Assembly (NCBI RefSeq): GCF_002890915.1
Contig: NZ_POUT01000013.1
Location: forward strand, 40,868-104,867
Reading direction: 5' to 3'
DNA length: 64,000 nt
Source of the DNA: Stutzerimonas stutzeri
GTDB taxonomy: Bacteria > Pseudomonadota > Gammaproteobacteria > Pseudomonadales > Pseudomonadaceae
Shown here: positions 32,113 to 40,955 of the stretch, piece after piece
Position numbering within the stretch: position 1 is the first letter of the stretch
Layout: every line of letters starts with the position of its first letter
Notes under the pieces: model-generated
Told to the model about the DNA's origin: nothing
The model's database searches: none
Seen by the model: the letters and a program-made list of their open reading frames with translations, nothing else
Made by a program: the position numbers and the translations under genes

Positions 32113-34518
32113 TCAATCGCGGATAGGTGGCGGCGCGATGACCTCGCGCGAGCCATTGGTGTTCATGGATGTGACCACGCCGGCCATTTCCATGGCCTCG
32201 ATCATCCGTGCGGCGCGGTTGTAGCCGATCTTCAGCTTGCGCTGCACGGCGGAGATCGATGCGCGGCGGCTCTCGGTGACGAAGCGCACGGCCTCGTCGT
32301 ACAGCGGGTCCTCCTCGCTGCCTTCGCCACCGCCCTCGCCACCGCCGCCATCGAAGCCGCTGCCGGACTCTTCCACGCCGGCGAGGATGTCTTCGATATA
32401 GTCGGGCGCGCCACGCGCCTTCCAGGCCTCGACCACGCGGTGCACCTCGTCATCGGAAACGAAGGCGCCATGCACGCGGATCGGCAGGCCGGTGCCCGGC
32501 GGCAGGTAGAGCATGTCGCCATGGCCGAGCAACTGTTCGGCGCCACCCTGGTCGAGGATGGTGCGCGAGTCGATCTTGCTCGATACCTGGAAGGCCATGC
32601 GGGTCGGGATGTTGGCCTTGATCAGGCCGGTGATCACGTCCACCGAGGGCCGCTGGGTAGCGAGGATCAGGTGGATGCCGGCCGCCCGCGCCTTCTGCGC
32701 GATACGCGCGATCAGCTCTTCGACCTTCTTGCCGACGATCATCATCATGTCGGCGAATTCGTCCACCACCACGACGATGGTCGGCAGGGGCTTCAGTGGC
32801 GGCGGCTGGTCATCCATGTTCTCGCGGCGGAACAACGGGTCGCTGAGCGGCGTACCCGCCTCCTCGGCTTCCTTGACCTTGCGGTTGAAGCCGGCCAGGT
32901 TGCGCACGCCCATGGCCGCCATCAGCTTGTAGCGTCGTTCCATCTCGGCGACGCTCCAGCGCAGCGCGTTGGCTGCCTCCTTCATGTCGGTGACCACCGG
33001 GCAGAGCAGGTGCGGGATACCCTCGTAGATCGACAGCTCGAGCATCTTCGGGTCGATCATGATCAGCCGCGCCTCTTCCGGCGTCGACTTGAACAGGATC
33101 GACAGGATCATCGCGTTGACCCCCACCGACTTGCCCGAGCCGGTGGTGCCCGCCACCAGCAAGTGCGGCATCTTCGCCAGGTCGGCGATCACCGGGTGGC
33201 CGCCGATATCGTGGCCCAGGGCGAGGGTGACCGGCGACTTGGCGTCGTCGTAGGGCGCCGACGACAGCACTTCGGAGAAGCGCACGATCTGCCGGTCCTC
33301 GTTGGGCACCTCGATGCCCACGGTGGTCTTGCCGGGGATCACCTCGACCACGCGCACGCTGACCATGGCCATCGAGCGCGCCAGGTCCTTGGCCAGGTTG
33401 GAGATACGGCTGACCTTCACCCCCGCGGCGGGCTGGATCTCGAAACGGGTAATCACCGGACCGGGATGCACCGACTCGACCACCACCTCGACGCCGAACT
33501 CCTTGAGCTTGATCTCCAGCAGCCGCGACATAGCCTCCAGCGACTCGGGGGAGAACTGCTTCTGCTTCTTCTCGGCGACGTCGAGAATGGAAATCGGCGG
33601 CAGGCTCCCTTCGATGGCGCTGTCGACGAACAGCGGCGCCTGCTTTTCCTTGAGCACGCGCTTGCTCGGCTCGGCGGCCTTCGGCGCTGGCGGTGGCGCG
33701 ATCACCGGGGCGATGCGCTTGTCGCGCTCGCTCATGTGCTTGGCCAGGGCTTCGTCACGCTCGATGATGCGCTCCTTGACCTTGGCCTGTTCGCGGCGGT
33801 CACGCACCATTGGCGCCGCCACCTCGTTGACGACCTCGTCCGCCTCGCGCAACTGGGCCACCAGTTGCTTGCGCTCGGCGCGGGCATCCCACCAACGGCT
33901 GAAGAAGCTCTGGATCAGCTCGATCAGGTCCAGGGTGATCTTGCCGGTGATGTCCATCACCTTGAACCAGGAAAGGTCGGTGAAGACCGTCAGGCCGAAA
34001 AGAAAGAACGCCAGCAGTGCGAGCGTGCTGCCCTGCACATTCAGCGACAGCACCGCCAGTTGGCCGAGGCTCTCCCCCAGCGCGCCCCCCGCGGAGGCCG
34101 GCAGGCCGTTGGCCGACTGGAAATGGATATAGGCCAGCGCCGAACCGGAGAGCACCAGGAACACCAGGCCGATCAGACGCCAGGAGAACAACCAGCCATT
34201 CCAGCTCCAGGGCTGATGGCGCGCGCGAAAGATCTGCCAGGTCTTGATACCCAGCAGCAGAGGGAACAGGTAGGCGAAATAGCCCAGGGCCATGAACAGG
34301 ATGTCGGCGAACCAGGCGCCGGCACGGCCCGCGGCATTGTGGACCTGCTCGACATTGCTGGTGTGGGTCCAGCCCGGATCGGCCGGGTCGTAGGTGAGCA
34401 AGGCCATCCACAGGTAGGCGCAGAGCGCACCGAGCGCTATCAACGCGCCTTCCTTGAGGCGATAGTGCAATTGTTGTCGCCAGACGGACGCCGGCGCGGT
34501 AGATGAGGAATTCTTCAA
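32113..34518 (-). CDS. ftsK: DNA translocase FtsK
   Basis: An 801-residue cell division and chromosome segregation protein. It has about four N-terminal membrane helices (residues 25-180), a charged linker and a RecA-like motor with Walker A (GTTGSGKSVGVN) and Walker B (TIVVVVDEFADMM). A C-terminal gamma winged helix that reads KOPS follows (AVRFVTESRRASISAVQRKL). The first codon is TTG at 34518; no ATG that fits is seen. From memory the N-terminus after it (WRQQLHYRLKEGALIAL) matches other Pseudomonas FtsK. It leads the ftsK-lolA-rarA-crcB-serS-cysG run and is divergent from trxB. Confidence 0.95.
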   Translation of the reverse strand: MKNSSSTAPASVWRQQLHYRLKEGALIALGALCAYLWMALLTYDPADPGWTHTSNVEQVHNAAGRAGAWFADILFMALGYFAYLFPLLLGIKTWQIFRARHQPWSWNGWLFSWRLIGLVFLVLSGSALAYIHFQSANGLPASAGGALGESLGQLAVLSLNVQGSTLALLAFFLFGLTVFTDLSWFKVMDITGKITLDLIELIQSFFSRWWDARAERKQLVAQLREADEVVNEVAAPMVRDRREQAKVKERIIERDEALAKHMSERDKRIAPVIAPPPAPKAAEPSKRVLKEKQAPLFVDSAIEGSLPPISILDVAEKKQKQFSPESLEAMSRLLEIKLKEFGVEVVVESVHPGPVITRFEIQPAAGVKVSRISNLAKDLARSMAMVSVRVVEVIPGKTTVGIEVPNEDRQIVRFSEVLSSAPYDDAKSPVTLALGHDIGGHPVIADLAKMPHLLVAGTTGSGKSVGVNAMILSILFKSTPEEARLIMIDPKMLELSIYEGIPHLLCPVVTDMKEAANALRWSVAEMERRYKLMAAMGVRNLAGFNRKVKEAEEAGTPLSDPLFRRENMDDQPPPLKPLPTIVVVVDEFADMMMIVGKKVEELIARIAQKARAAGIHLILATQRPSVDVITGLIKANIPTRMAFQVSSKIDSRTILDQGGAEQLLGHGDMLYLPPGTGLPIRVHGAFVSDDEVHRVVEAWKARGAPDYIEDILAGVEESGSGFDGGGGEGGGEGSEEDPLYDEAVRFVTESRRASISAVQRKLKIGYNRAARMIEAMEMAGVVTSMNTNGSREVIAPPPIRD

Positions 34519-34729
34519 AACGCTTTCTATCCTGCGCCTGGGGCGCTCGATGATCCGTAGTCAGCCAGAACGCTGGCATTGTACGGGTTTGTCGATTCGA
34601 TGGCATGCCGGTTCCGCGGCGGCTCGGGCTTTTGTCGAGGCTTCGGTGTAGCATAAACGCCCGATTTCGCAGCGCGGCTCGACTGGAGCACGCTTCTCTA
34701 TTTGCAACAAAGGCTTATGAGGGCTTTTT

Positions 34730-35677
34730 ATGAGTGAAGTCAAGCATTCGCGTCTGATCATCCTCGGCTCGGGCCCGGCCGGCTATACCGCTGCGGTATA
34801 TGCTGCCCGCGCCAACCTGAAGCCGCTGATGATCACCGGCATCCAGCCCGGCGGCCAGCTGACGACCACCACCGAGGTCGACAACTGGCCCGGCGACGTC
34901 GAAGGCCTGACCGGCCCCGACCTGATGGTGCGCATGCAGAAACACGCCGAACGCTTCGATACCGAGATCGTCTTCGATCACATCCATACGGCGGAGTTGC
35001 AGCAGCGCCCCTTCATTCTCAAGGGCGACAGCGGCAGCTACAGCTGCGACGCGCTGATCATCGCCACCGGCGCCTCGGCGCAGTATCTGGGCCTGCCGTC
35101 GGAAGACGCCTTCGCCGGCCGCGGCGTATCCGCCTGTGCCACCTGCGATGGCTTCTTCTACCGCAACCAGGTGGTCGCGGTGGTCGGGGGCGGCAACACC
35201 GCCGTCGAGGAAGCGCTGTACCTGTCCAACATCGCCAAGGAAGTGCACCTGATCCACCGTCGCGACAAGCTGCGTTCGGAGAAGATCCTGCAGGACAAGC
35301 TCATGGACAAGGCGACCAACGGCAATATTCGCCTGCACTGGAACCATACCCTCGAGGAAGTGCTGGGCGACGCCAGCGGCGTGACCGGGGTACGCCTGAA
35401 GAACACGCTCACCGGCGAAGAGAACAAACTCGACCTCGCCGGCGTATTCATCGCCATCGGCCACAAGCCGAACACTGACCTGTTCCAGGGCCAGCTGGAG
35501 ATGAAGGACGGCTACCTGAAGATCAAGGGCGGCGGCGAAGGCGATGCGACCTGCACCAGCATTCCCGGCGTGTTCGCAGCCGGCGACGTGGCCGACCATG
35601 TCTATCGCCAGGCGATCACCTCCGCCGGTGCCGGCTGCATGGCCGCGCTGGATGCCGAAAAATACCTCGACAACTGA
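34730..35677 (+). CDS. trxB: Thioredoxin reductase
   Basis: A 315-residue FAD/NADPH flavoprotein. The FAD site is GSGPAGYTAAVYAARA, the redox-active CATC is at residues 136-139, and the NADPH site is VVGGGNTAVEEALYLSNIA. The terminal GVFAAGDV motif completes the fold. It reduces thioredoxin in the cytoplasm. The start is ATG at 34730 with GAGGG. It faces ftsK across 211 bp. A likely -10 element TAGCAT lies near 34647-34652, but the full promoter is not clear. Confidence 0.97.
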   Translation: MSEVKHSRLIILGSGPAGYTAAVYAARANLKPLMITGIQPGGQLTTTTEVDNWPGDVEGLTGPDLMVRMQKHAERFDTEIVFDHIHTAELQQRPFILKGDSGSYSCDALIIATGASAQYLGLPSEDAFAGRGVSACATCDGFFYRNQVVAVVGGGNTAVEEALYLSNIAKEVHLIHRRDKLRSEKILQDKLMDKATNGNIRLHWNHTLEEVLGDASGVTGVRLKNTLTGEENKLDLAGVFIAIGHKPNTDLFQGQLEMKDGYLKIKGGGEGDATCTSIPGVFAAGDVADHVYRQAITSAGAGCMAALDAEKYLDN

Positions 35678-35725
35678 TCGGCCGGCGGGTGCTCGCACCC
35701 GCCCTCCCCTATTCCGCGTAGCGAT

Positions 35726-36406
35726 ATGCTGACCTGGCTGAAACGCGACGAGCTCACCTTTCCTCCCCTCGACAAGGCACTGCGTGAGCCCAACGGCCTG
35801 CTGGCGGCTGGTGGCGACCTGAGCCCCGAGCGCCTGCTGGCGGCCTATCGTCACGGTTGCTTTCCTTGGTATCAGGACGGCCAGCCCCTGCTCTGGTGGT
35901 CGCCCGATCCACGTACCGTGCTGTATCCGGATGAACTGCATGTCTCGCGCAGCCTGCGCAAGCGGCTACGCCAGGGAGGCTACCGAGTCACCTTCGACCA
36001 GGCCTTCGCCGACGTGATCCAGGGCTGCGCAGGCCCGCGCAGCTACACCGACGGAACCTGGATCACCACGCCCATGCAGCAGGCCTACCTCAGGCTGCAT
36101 GAAATGGGCGTGGCGCATTCGGTCGAAGTCTGGCAGGGCGAGCAGCTCGTCGGGGGACTCTACGGACTGGCGATGGGTGGGCTATTTTTCGGCGAGTCGA
36201 TGTTCAGTCGAGCCACCGATGCGTCGAAGGTGGGGTTCGTAACGCTGGTCGAGCATCTGCGCGATTGGGGCTTCGCGCTGATCGACTGCCAGATGCCCAC
36301 ACGCCACCTGGAAAGCTTCGGCGCCCGCAGCATTCCCCGCGCAGTGTTCGCCCAGGCGCTCGCCGAACATCTGGATCGCTCCAGTACCGCCGACTGGAGC
36401 GCCTAG
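35726..36406 (+). CDS. aat: Leucyl/phenylalanyl-tRNA-protein transferase
   Basis: A 226-residue N-end-rule enzyme that transfers Leu or Phe to proteins with N-terminal Arg or Lys. Family blocks are visible: FPPLDKALREPNGLLAAGGDL, then GCFPWYQDGQPLLWWSPDPR, and FGESMFSRATDASKV. It marks proteins for ClpS and ClpAP, whose genes are nearby on the other strand. It is 48 bp after trxB and 52 bp before bpt, so the plus-strand genes may share one transcript. Confidence 0.96.
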   Translation: MLTWLKRDELTFPPLDKALREPNGLLAAGGDLSPERLLAAYRHGCFPWYQDGQPLLWWSPDPRTVLYPDELHVSRSLRKRLRQGGYRVTFDQAFADVIQGCAGPRSYTDGTWITTPMQQAYLRLHEMGVAHSVEVWQGEQLVGGLYGLAMGGLFFGESMFSRATDASKVGFVTLVEHLRDWGFALIDCQMPTRHLESFGARSIPRAVFAQALAEHLDRSSTADWSA

Positions 36407-36458
36407 TCTGCTACGGCAAGCTGACCTACACTGAGCTCATGATTTCTGAGAGTTGACC

Positions 36459-37166
36459 ATGACTTCACTGGCTCGCCTCAAGTTCTACGCCACCCAGCCG
36501 CATGCGTGCAGCTACCTGCCCGACGAACAGGCCACGACGCTGTTTCTCGACCCCAGCCAGCCGATGGATGTTCAGGTATATGCGGAATTGTCGGAGATGG
36601 GCTTCCGGCGCAGTGGCGACCACCTCTACCGCCCGCATTGCCAGCGCTGCTCGGCGTGCATCCCGGCGCGCATTCCGGTGCGCGCACGCAACCTCAGCCG
36701 CCAACAGAAGCGCATCCTCAAGCGCAATGCCGACCTGCAGGTCAGGGGCGTGCGCCCGAGTTTCAGCGAAGAACTCTATGCGCTCTACGCCACCTATATC
36801 GAACGCCGCCATGCCGACGGCGACATGTATCCTCCCAGCCGCGACCAGTTCAACACTTTCCTCGTGCGCGATCTGCCTTTCTGCCGCTTCTACGAGTTCC
36901 GTCTGCATGGCCGCCTGCTGGCTGTCGCGGTGACCGATGTGCTGCCAAACGGGCTTTCCGCGGTCTACACCTTCTACGACCCGGATGAAGAACGGCGCAG
37001 CCTGGGCCGCTATGCGATTCTCTGGCAGATCGACGAGGCGGCCCGCCTCGGTCTGGAGGCCGTTTATCTCGGCTACTGGATCAAGAACTGCCGGAAGATG
37101 AACTACAAGACCGAATACCGTCCGATCGAACTGCTGGTCAACCAGCGCTGGGTGACGCTCAGCTGA
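36459..37166 (+). CDS. bpt: Aspartate/glutamate leucyltransferase Bpt (Ate1-like)
   Basis: A 235-residue transferase that adds Leu to N-terminal Asp or Glu. The Cys-rich N-terminal part HCQRCSACIPARIPV and the C-terminal YLGYWIKNCRKMNYKTEYRP block are typical. The start is ATG at 36459 with a GAGAG site; an in-frame TTG two codons before is not needed. It works with Aat and ClpS in the N-degron pathway. The pair aat-bpt, followed by infA and clpA-clpS, is a recurring proteolysis neighbourhood. Confidence 0.95.
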   Translation: MTSLARLKFYATQPHACSYLPDEQATTLFLDPSQPMDVQVYAELSEMGFRRSGDHLYRPHCQRCSACIPARIPVRARNLSRQQKRILKRNADLQVRGVRPSFSEELYALYATYIERRHADGDMYPPSRDQFNTFLVRDLPFCRFYEFRLHGRLLAVAVTDVLPNGLSAVYTFYDPDEERRSLGRYAILWQIDEAARLGLEAVYLGYWIKNCRKMNYKTEYRPIELLVNQRWVTLS

Positions 37167-37266
37167 AGCCCTTGGCTCACCGGCCCATTTCGGGCACAAT
37201 GCTTGCCGCTTTTGCCCGCGCAGGCTTGTGCCGGGCCAATCATTAGAACACCGAGGACTTTACTGA

Positions 37267-37485
37267 ATGTCGAAAGAAGACAGCTTCGAAATGGAAGGTA
37301 CTGTCGTCGACACCCTGCCCAACACCATGTTTCGTGTGGAGTTGGAAAATGGGCACGTCGTTACTGCGCACATCTCCGGCAAGATGCGCAAGAACTACAT
37401 CCGGATTCTTACCGGTGACAAGGTTCGCGTGGAGCTGACCCCCTACGATCTGAGCAAGGGTCGCATCACCTACCGCGCCCGCTAA
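37267..37485 (+). CDS. infA: Translation initiation factor IF-1
   Basis: A 72-residue OB-fold protein of exact family length ([20 protein letters not shown] to KGRITYRAR). It sits in the A site of the 30S subunit during initiation and helps IF-2 and IF-3. It has its own spacing of 100 bp after bpt, and a strong intrinsic terminator lies 18 nt after its stop. Confidence 0.98.
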
Positions 37486-37503
37486 GCGAGACGCGAGAAA
37501 AAC

Positions 37504-37527
37504 GCCCGGCCCTGACCGGGCTTTTTT
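37504..37527 (+). terminator. Intrinsic terminator of infA
   Basis: GCCCGG at 37504-37509 pairs with CCGGGC at 37516-37521 around a 6-nt loop, followed by six T. It starts 18 nt after the infA stop and fits a Rho-independent terminator on plus. Confidence 0.9.
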
Positions 37528-37575
37528 GTGTCTGCCACCCTTGGCCGCCGCTGCGCATAGATTGGGTCGGGCCGC

Positions 37576-37665
37576 GTAGGTTGGATTGAGGAGCGCAGCG
37601 ACGAAGCCCAACATGCTTTCCATGTCGACCCCAGTTGGGCTTCGCTACGCTCAGCGCCAACCTAC
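37576..37665. repeat. 90-bp intergenic inverted-repeat element
   Basis: GTAGGTTGG at 37576-37584 is matched in inverse by CCAACCTAC at 37657-37665. An inner arm (GCGACGAAGCCCAAC near 37597-37611) pairs with GTTGGGCTTCGC from 37634. The whole can fold into a long stem. It resembles the short GTAGGxTGG palindromic elements widespread in Pseudomonas and related genomes. It lies between the infA and clpA terminators. Confidence 0.75.
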
Positions 37666-37705
37666 CCGTGTGAGCACACTTCCAGCAGGGCTCTGAAATA
37701 GAAAG

Positions 37706-37730
37706 AAAAACGCCCGGCATTTGCCGGGCG
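37706..37730 (-). terminator. Intrinsic terminator of clpA
   Basis: CGCCCGGC and GCCGGGCG (37711-37718 and 37723-37730) form a stem with a 4-nt loop; on minus a T-run follows (AAAAA at 37706-37710 on plus). It lies 18 bp after the clpA stop. Confidence 0.88.
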
Positions 37731-37748
37731 TTCGATCCATTCAAGCGA

Positions 37749-40019
37749 TCAGGCCAGCTCGGCCGTGGTTTCGAACTCGAAGAACGGTTCGCCGTCTCGA
37801 ATATCGATATGCACCACGCCGCCATGCTCGGCCAGCTCGCCGAACAGGATCTCCTCCGCCAATGGGCGCTTGATCTTGTCCTGGATCAGCCTGGCCATCG
37901 GCCGCGCGCCCATCTGCGCATCGTAGCCATGCTCAGCCAGCCAGCTGCGCGCGGCATCCGAGACCTCCAGCGTCACATGCTTGTCCTCGAGTTGCGCCTG
38001 CAGTTCGATGAGGAACTTGTCGACGATGCTCTTGATGACTTCGTGACTCAGCCGGCCGAACTGGATGATGGTGTCCAGACGGTTGCGGAACTCCGGCGTG
38101 AAGCTCTTCTTGATCACTTCCATGGCATCCGAGGCATGGTCCTGCAAGGTGAAGCCGATGGAAGCGCGCGCCGCGGTTTCCGCCCCCGCATTGGTGGTCA
38201 TGATGATGATCACGTTGCGAAAATCGGCCTTGCGCCCGTTGTTGTCGGTAAGCGTACCGTGGTCCATGACCTGCAGTAGCAGGTTGAAGACTTCCGGGTG
38301 GGCCTTCTCGATCTCGTCGAGCAGCAGCACGCAATGGGGCTGTTTGGTAATCGCCTCCGTCAGCAGGCCGCCCTGGTCGAAGCCGACGTACCCCGGAGGC
38401 GCACCGATCAACCGGGAAACGGTATGCCGCTCCATGTATTCGGACATGTCGAAGCGTATCAGCTCCACCCCCAGCGCCCGCGCCAGCTGCCGCGCCGCCT
38501 CGGTCTTGCCGACACCGGTCGGCCCGGCGAAGAGGAACGAGCCGACCGGCTTGTCGGGCGCCTTGAGCCCCGCACGGGACAGCTTGATGGCAGTGGCCAG
38601 CGAATCGATCGCATCGTCCTGGCCGAACACGGTGAGCTTGAGATCGCGCTCGAGATTGCGCAGCAACTCCTTGTCCGAACTGCTGACGTGCTTGGGCGGA
38701 ATGCGTGCGATCTTCGCCACGATGTTCTCGACCTGTTCGACGTCGATGCACTTGACTCGCTTCTCTTCCGGCTGCAGGCGCTGATAGGCACCCGCCTCGT
38801 CGATCACGTCGATCGCCTTGTCCGGCATGTGCCGATCATTGATGTAGCGTGACGCGAGTTCGGCGGCCGCACGGAGCGCCTCGTCGGTGTACTCGATGTG
38901 GTGATGCTGTTCGAAACGCCCCTTGAGTCCACGAAGAATGCCGATGGTGTCCTCGACTGACGGCTCGCTCACGTCCACCTTCTGGAAACGCCGCGCCAGC
39001 GCGCGATCCTTCTCGAAGATCCCGCGGAACTCCTGGAACGTGGTGGAACCGATACAACGGATCTCGCCGGAAGAGAGCAGCGGCTTGAGCAGGTTCGAAG
39101 CATCCATCACGCCACCGGATGCCGCGCCGGCACCGATGATGGTGTGGATCTCGTCGATGAAGAGAATGGCATGCGGCCGCTTGCGCAGCTCACCGAGCAA
39201 TGCCTTGAAGCGCTTCTCGAAATCGCCGCGGTATTTCGTACCGGCCAGCAGCGCCCCGAGGTCCAGCGAGTAGACGACGCTATCGGCCAACAGATCAGGC
39301 ACCTGGTTGTCGACGATTCGCTTCGCCAGCCCTTCGGCAATGGCGGTCTTGCCGACACCGGCCTCCCCCACCAACAGCGGATTGTTCTTGCGGCGGCGCG
39401 CCAGAATCTGCGCCACCCGCTCGACTTCGTGCTCACGCCCCACCAGCGGATCGATCCGCCCCTGGCGCGCCAGCTCATTCAGATTGCTGGCATAGGCATC
39501 CAGCGGATTGCCCGAGGTTCCCGACTCACCGCCTTCTTCATCCTGCATTTCCGTGTCACCCTCTGGATTGCCAGTGCTGCCAGGAACCTTGGAAATGCCG
39601 TGCGCGATATAGTTGACCACATCGATACGCGCCACATTCTGCTGCTTGAGCAGAAACACGGCCTGGCTTTCCTGTTCGCTGAAAATGGCCACCAGCACGT
39701 TGGCTCCGGTGACTTCGCGCTTGCCGGAACTCTGCACATGGAATACCGCGCGCTGCAGGACACGCTGGAAGCCTAGGGTGGGCTGGGTTTCTCGCTCTTC
39801 ATCATGCTGCGGGATGAGCGGCGTGGTGGAATCGATGAACTCCTGGAGATCATGCCGCAACTTGTCCAGGCTGGCGCCGCAGGCACGCAATACCGTTGCG
39901 GCCGCTTCATTGTCCAGTAGGGCCAACAGGAGGTGTTCAACCGTCATGAATTCATGGCGCTTGGTACGTGCCTCTTTGAAAGCCAGATTCAGAGTGACTT
40001 CGAGCTCACGGTTCAACAT
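37749..40019 (-). CDS. clpA: ATP-dependent Clp protease ATP-binding subunit ClpA
   Basis: A 756-residue AAA+ unfoldase. It has an N-terminal ClpS-binding double Clp-N domain (about 1-145), the first ATPase (GEAGVGKTAIAEG) and the second ATPase (GPTGVGKTEAARQ). The ClpP-docking loop has IGF, seen in ARASIGFTLQDH, in place of the IGL of E. coli. It feeds proteins to ClpP, with ClpS selecting N-degron clients. The start is ATG at 40019 after GAGG, with a GTG three codons before it. clpS lies 30 bp upstream. Aat and Bpt, which make N-degrons, are encoded nearby. Confidence 0.97.
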   Translation of the reverse strand: MLNRELEVTLNLAFKEARTKRHEFMTVEHLLLALLDNEAAATVLRACGASLDKLRHDLQEFIDSTTPLIPQHDEERETQPTLGFQRVLQRAVFHVQSSGKREVTGANVLVAIFSEQESQAVFLLKQQNVARIDVVNYIAHGISKVPGSTGNPEGDTEMQDEEGGESGTSGNPLDAYASNLNELARQGRIDPLVGREHEVERVAQILARRRKNNPLLVGEAGVGKTAIAEGLAKRIVDNQVPDLLADSVVYSLDLGALLAGTKYRGDFEKRFKALLGELRKRPHAILFIDEIHTIIGAGAASGGVMDASNLLKPLLSSGEIRCIGSTTFQEFRGIFEKDRALARRFQKVDVSEPSVEDTIGILRGLKGRFEQHHHIEYTDEALRAAAELASRYINDRHMPDKAIDVIDEAGAYQRLQPEEKRVKCIDVEQVENIVAKIARIPPKHVSSSDKELLRNLERDLKLTVFGQDDAIDSLATAIKLSRAGLKAPDKPVGSFLFAGPTGVGKTEAARQLARALGVELIRFDMSEYMERHTVSRLIGAPPGYVGFDQGGLLTEAITKQPHCVLLLDEIEKAHPEVFNLLLQVMDHGTLTDNNGRKADFRNVIIIMTTNAGAETAARASIGFTLQDHASDAMEVIKKSFTPEFRNRLDTIIQFGRLSHEVIKSIVDKFLIELQAQLEDKHVTLEVSDAARSWLAEHGYDAQMGARPMARLIQDKIKRPLAEEILFGELAEHGGVVHIDIRDGEPFFEFETTAELA

Positions 40020-40049
40020 AGCTTTCACCTCTTCCCCAGCAGTCGGGAG

Positions 40050-40412
40050 TTAACCGTCCTTCTCGATCTCACAAAGCAGCGGGTGCTGGCATTCCCTTGC
40101 ATATTGATTGACTTGCATCGCTTTGGTTTCGGCAACGTCGCGGGTATACATCCCGCACACCGCTCGCCCCTCGGTATGAACAGCCAGCATGATCCTGGTC
40201 GCCTGCTCCCTGCTGTGGTTGAAGATGCCTTCCAGCACCTCGACGACGAAGTCCATGGGCGTGTAGTCATCATTGAACATGACAACTTTGTACATCGGAG
40301 GTGCCTTCAATTCCGGCTTGGCTTCCTGAACCGCCAGGCCGGAGGCGTCATCCTCGTCCCCTAGAGGCCGATCCTGATTGAATGTTAGTCGAATCTGAGC
40401 AATTGCATGCAT
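40050..40412 (-). CDS. clpS: ATP-dependent Clp protease adaptor ClpS
   Basis: A 120-residue adaptor that binds N-terminal Leu, Phe, Trp and Tyr of proteins and delivers them to ClpA. The core shows MYKVVMFNDDYTPMDFVVEV, with the NDDYTPM residues lining the pocket, and EGRAVCGMYTRDVAETKA. The start is ATG at 40412 (MHAIAQIRL), as in the P. aeruginosa protein I recall; another ATG lies two codons before it. The longer frame upstream has no family sequence. It forms an operon with clpA. Confidence 0.95.
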   Translation of the reverse strand: MHAIAQIRLTFNQDRPLGDEDDASGLAVQEAKPELKAPPMYKVVMFNDDYTPMDFVVEVLEGIFNHSREQATRIMLAVHTEGRAVCGMYTRDVAETKAMQVNQYARECQHPLLCEIEKDG

Positions 40413-40631
40413 GCGCATAACGGTTCTAGGTCGTGGCGTCGGGGCCAGATGAAAGGTGGACAGCTTCGCAGCCAGCTGACGAGTCGCCTTGACTATCGGC
40501 AAAACGGTGATACAAACAGTATGTGCCTACAAGGGCAAGCGGGTTGCGCAACATGAGGCCTCGGGCTGCATAAGCGCGGAATGAAATGGATGTTACTCCA
40601 GTAATGGACTCCTTTGCAGAGGGACAACAGC

Positions 40632-40892
40632 ATGCTAAGCGGTAAGGTCAAGTGGTTCAACAACGCCAAGGGCTACGGCTTCATCGTAGCAGACGGCGGC
40701 GATGAGGACCTGTTCGCCCACTACTCGGCCATCCAGATGGAAGGCTATCGCACTCTCAAGGCTGGGCAAGCGGTCATGTTCAATATTCTGCAGGGTCCCA
40801 AAGGCCTTCATGCGACCGATATCAGGCCGCAGCAGACCACATCCGAAGCTGCAACCCCGGCTTCCCAGACGGCCTCCGCGGTGGACGCCTGA
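40632..40892 (+). CDS. cspD: Cold-shock-like protein CspD
   Basis: An 86-residue protein with a cold-shock domain. It has RNP1 (KGYGFI) and RNP2-like (DLFAHY) motifs near residues 14-35 and a Gln/Thr/Ala-rich tail. It binds single-stranded DNA or RNA and, in E. coli, slows replication in stationary phase. The start is ATG at 40632 behind GAGGGA. It is divergent from clpS (219 bp apart) and convergent with icd, separated by a bidirectional terminator. Confidence 0.94.
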   Translation: MLSGKVKWFNNAKGYGFIVADGGDEDLFAHYSAIQMEGYRTLKAGQAVMFNILQGPKGLHATDIRPQQTTSEAATPASQTASAVDA

Positions 40893-40911
40893 CGCTCTCG
40901 AGGCAATAAAT

Positions 40912-40942
40912 AAAAAAGGCCGATCGCACGATCGGCCTTTTT
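40912..40942. terminator. Bidirectional terminator between cspD and icd
   Basis: GGCCGATCG at 40918-40926 pairs with CGATCGGCC at 40929-40937. A-run (40912-40917) and T-run (40938-40942) flank it, so it can work in both directions for the convergent genes. Confidence 0.92.
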
Positions 40943-40955
40943 GTCATCAGCCGGA

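Noticed and set aside
40413..40502. Longer ClpS start at 40502
   Set aside because: The added residues do not resemble ClpS N-termini, and the homolog-like start MHAIAQIRL is at 40412.
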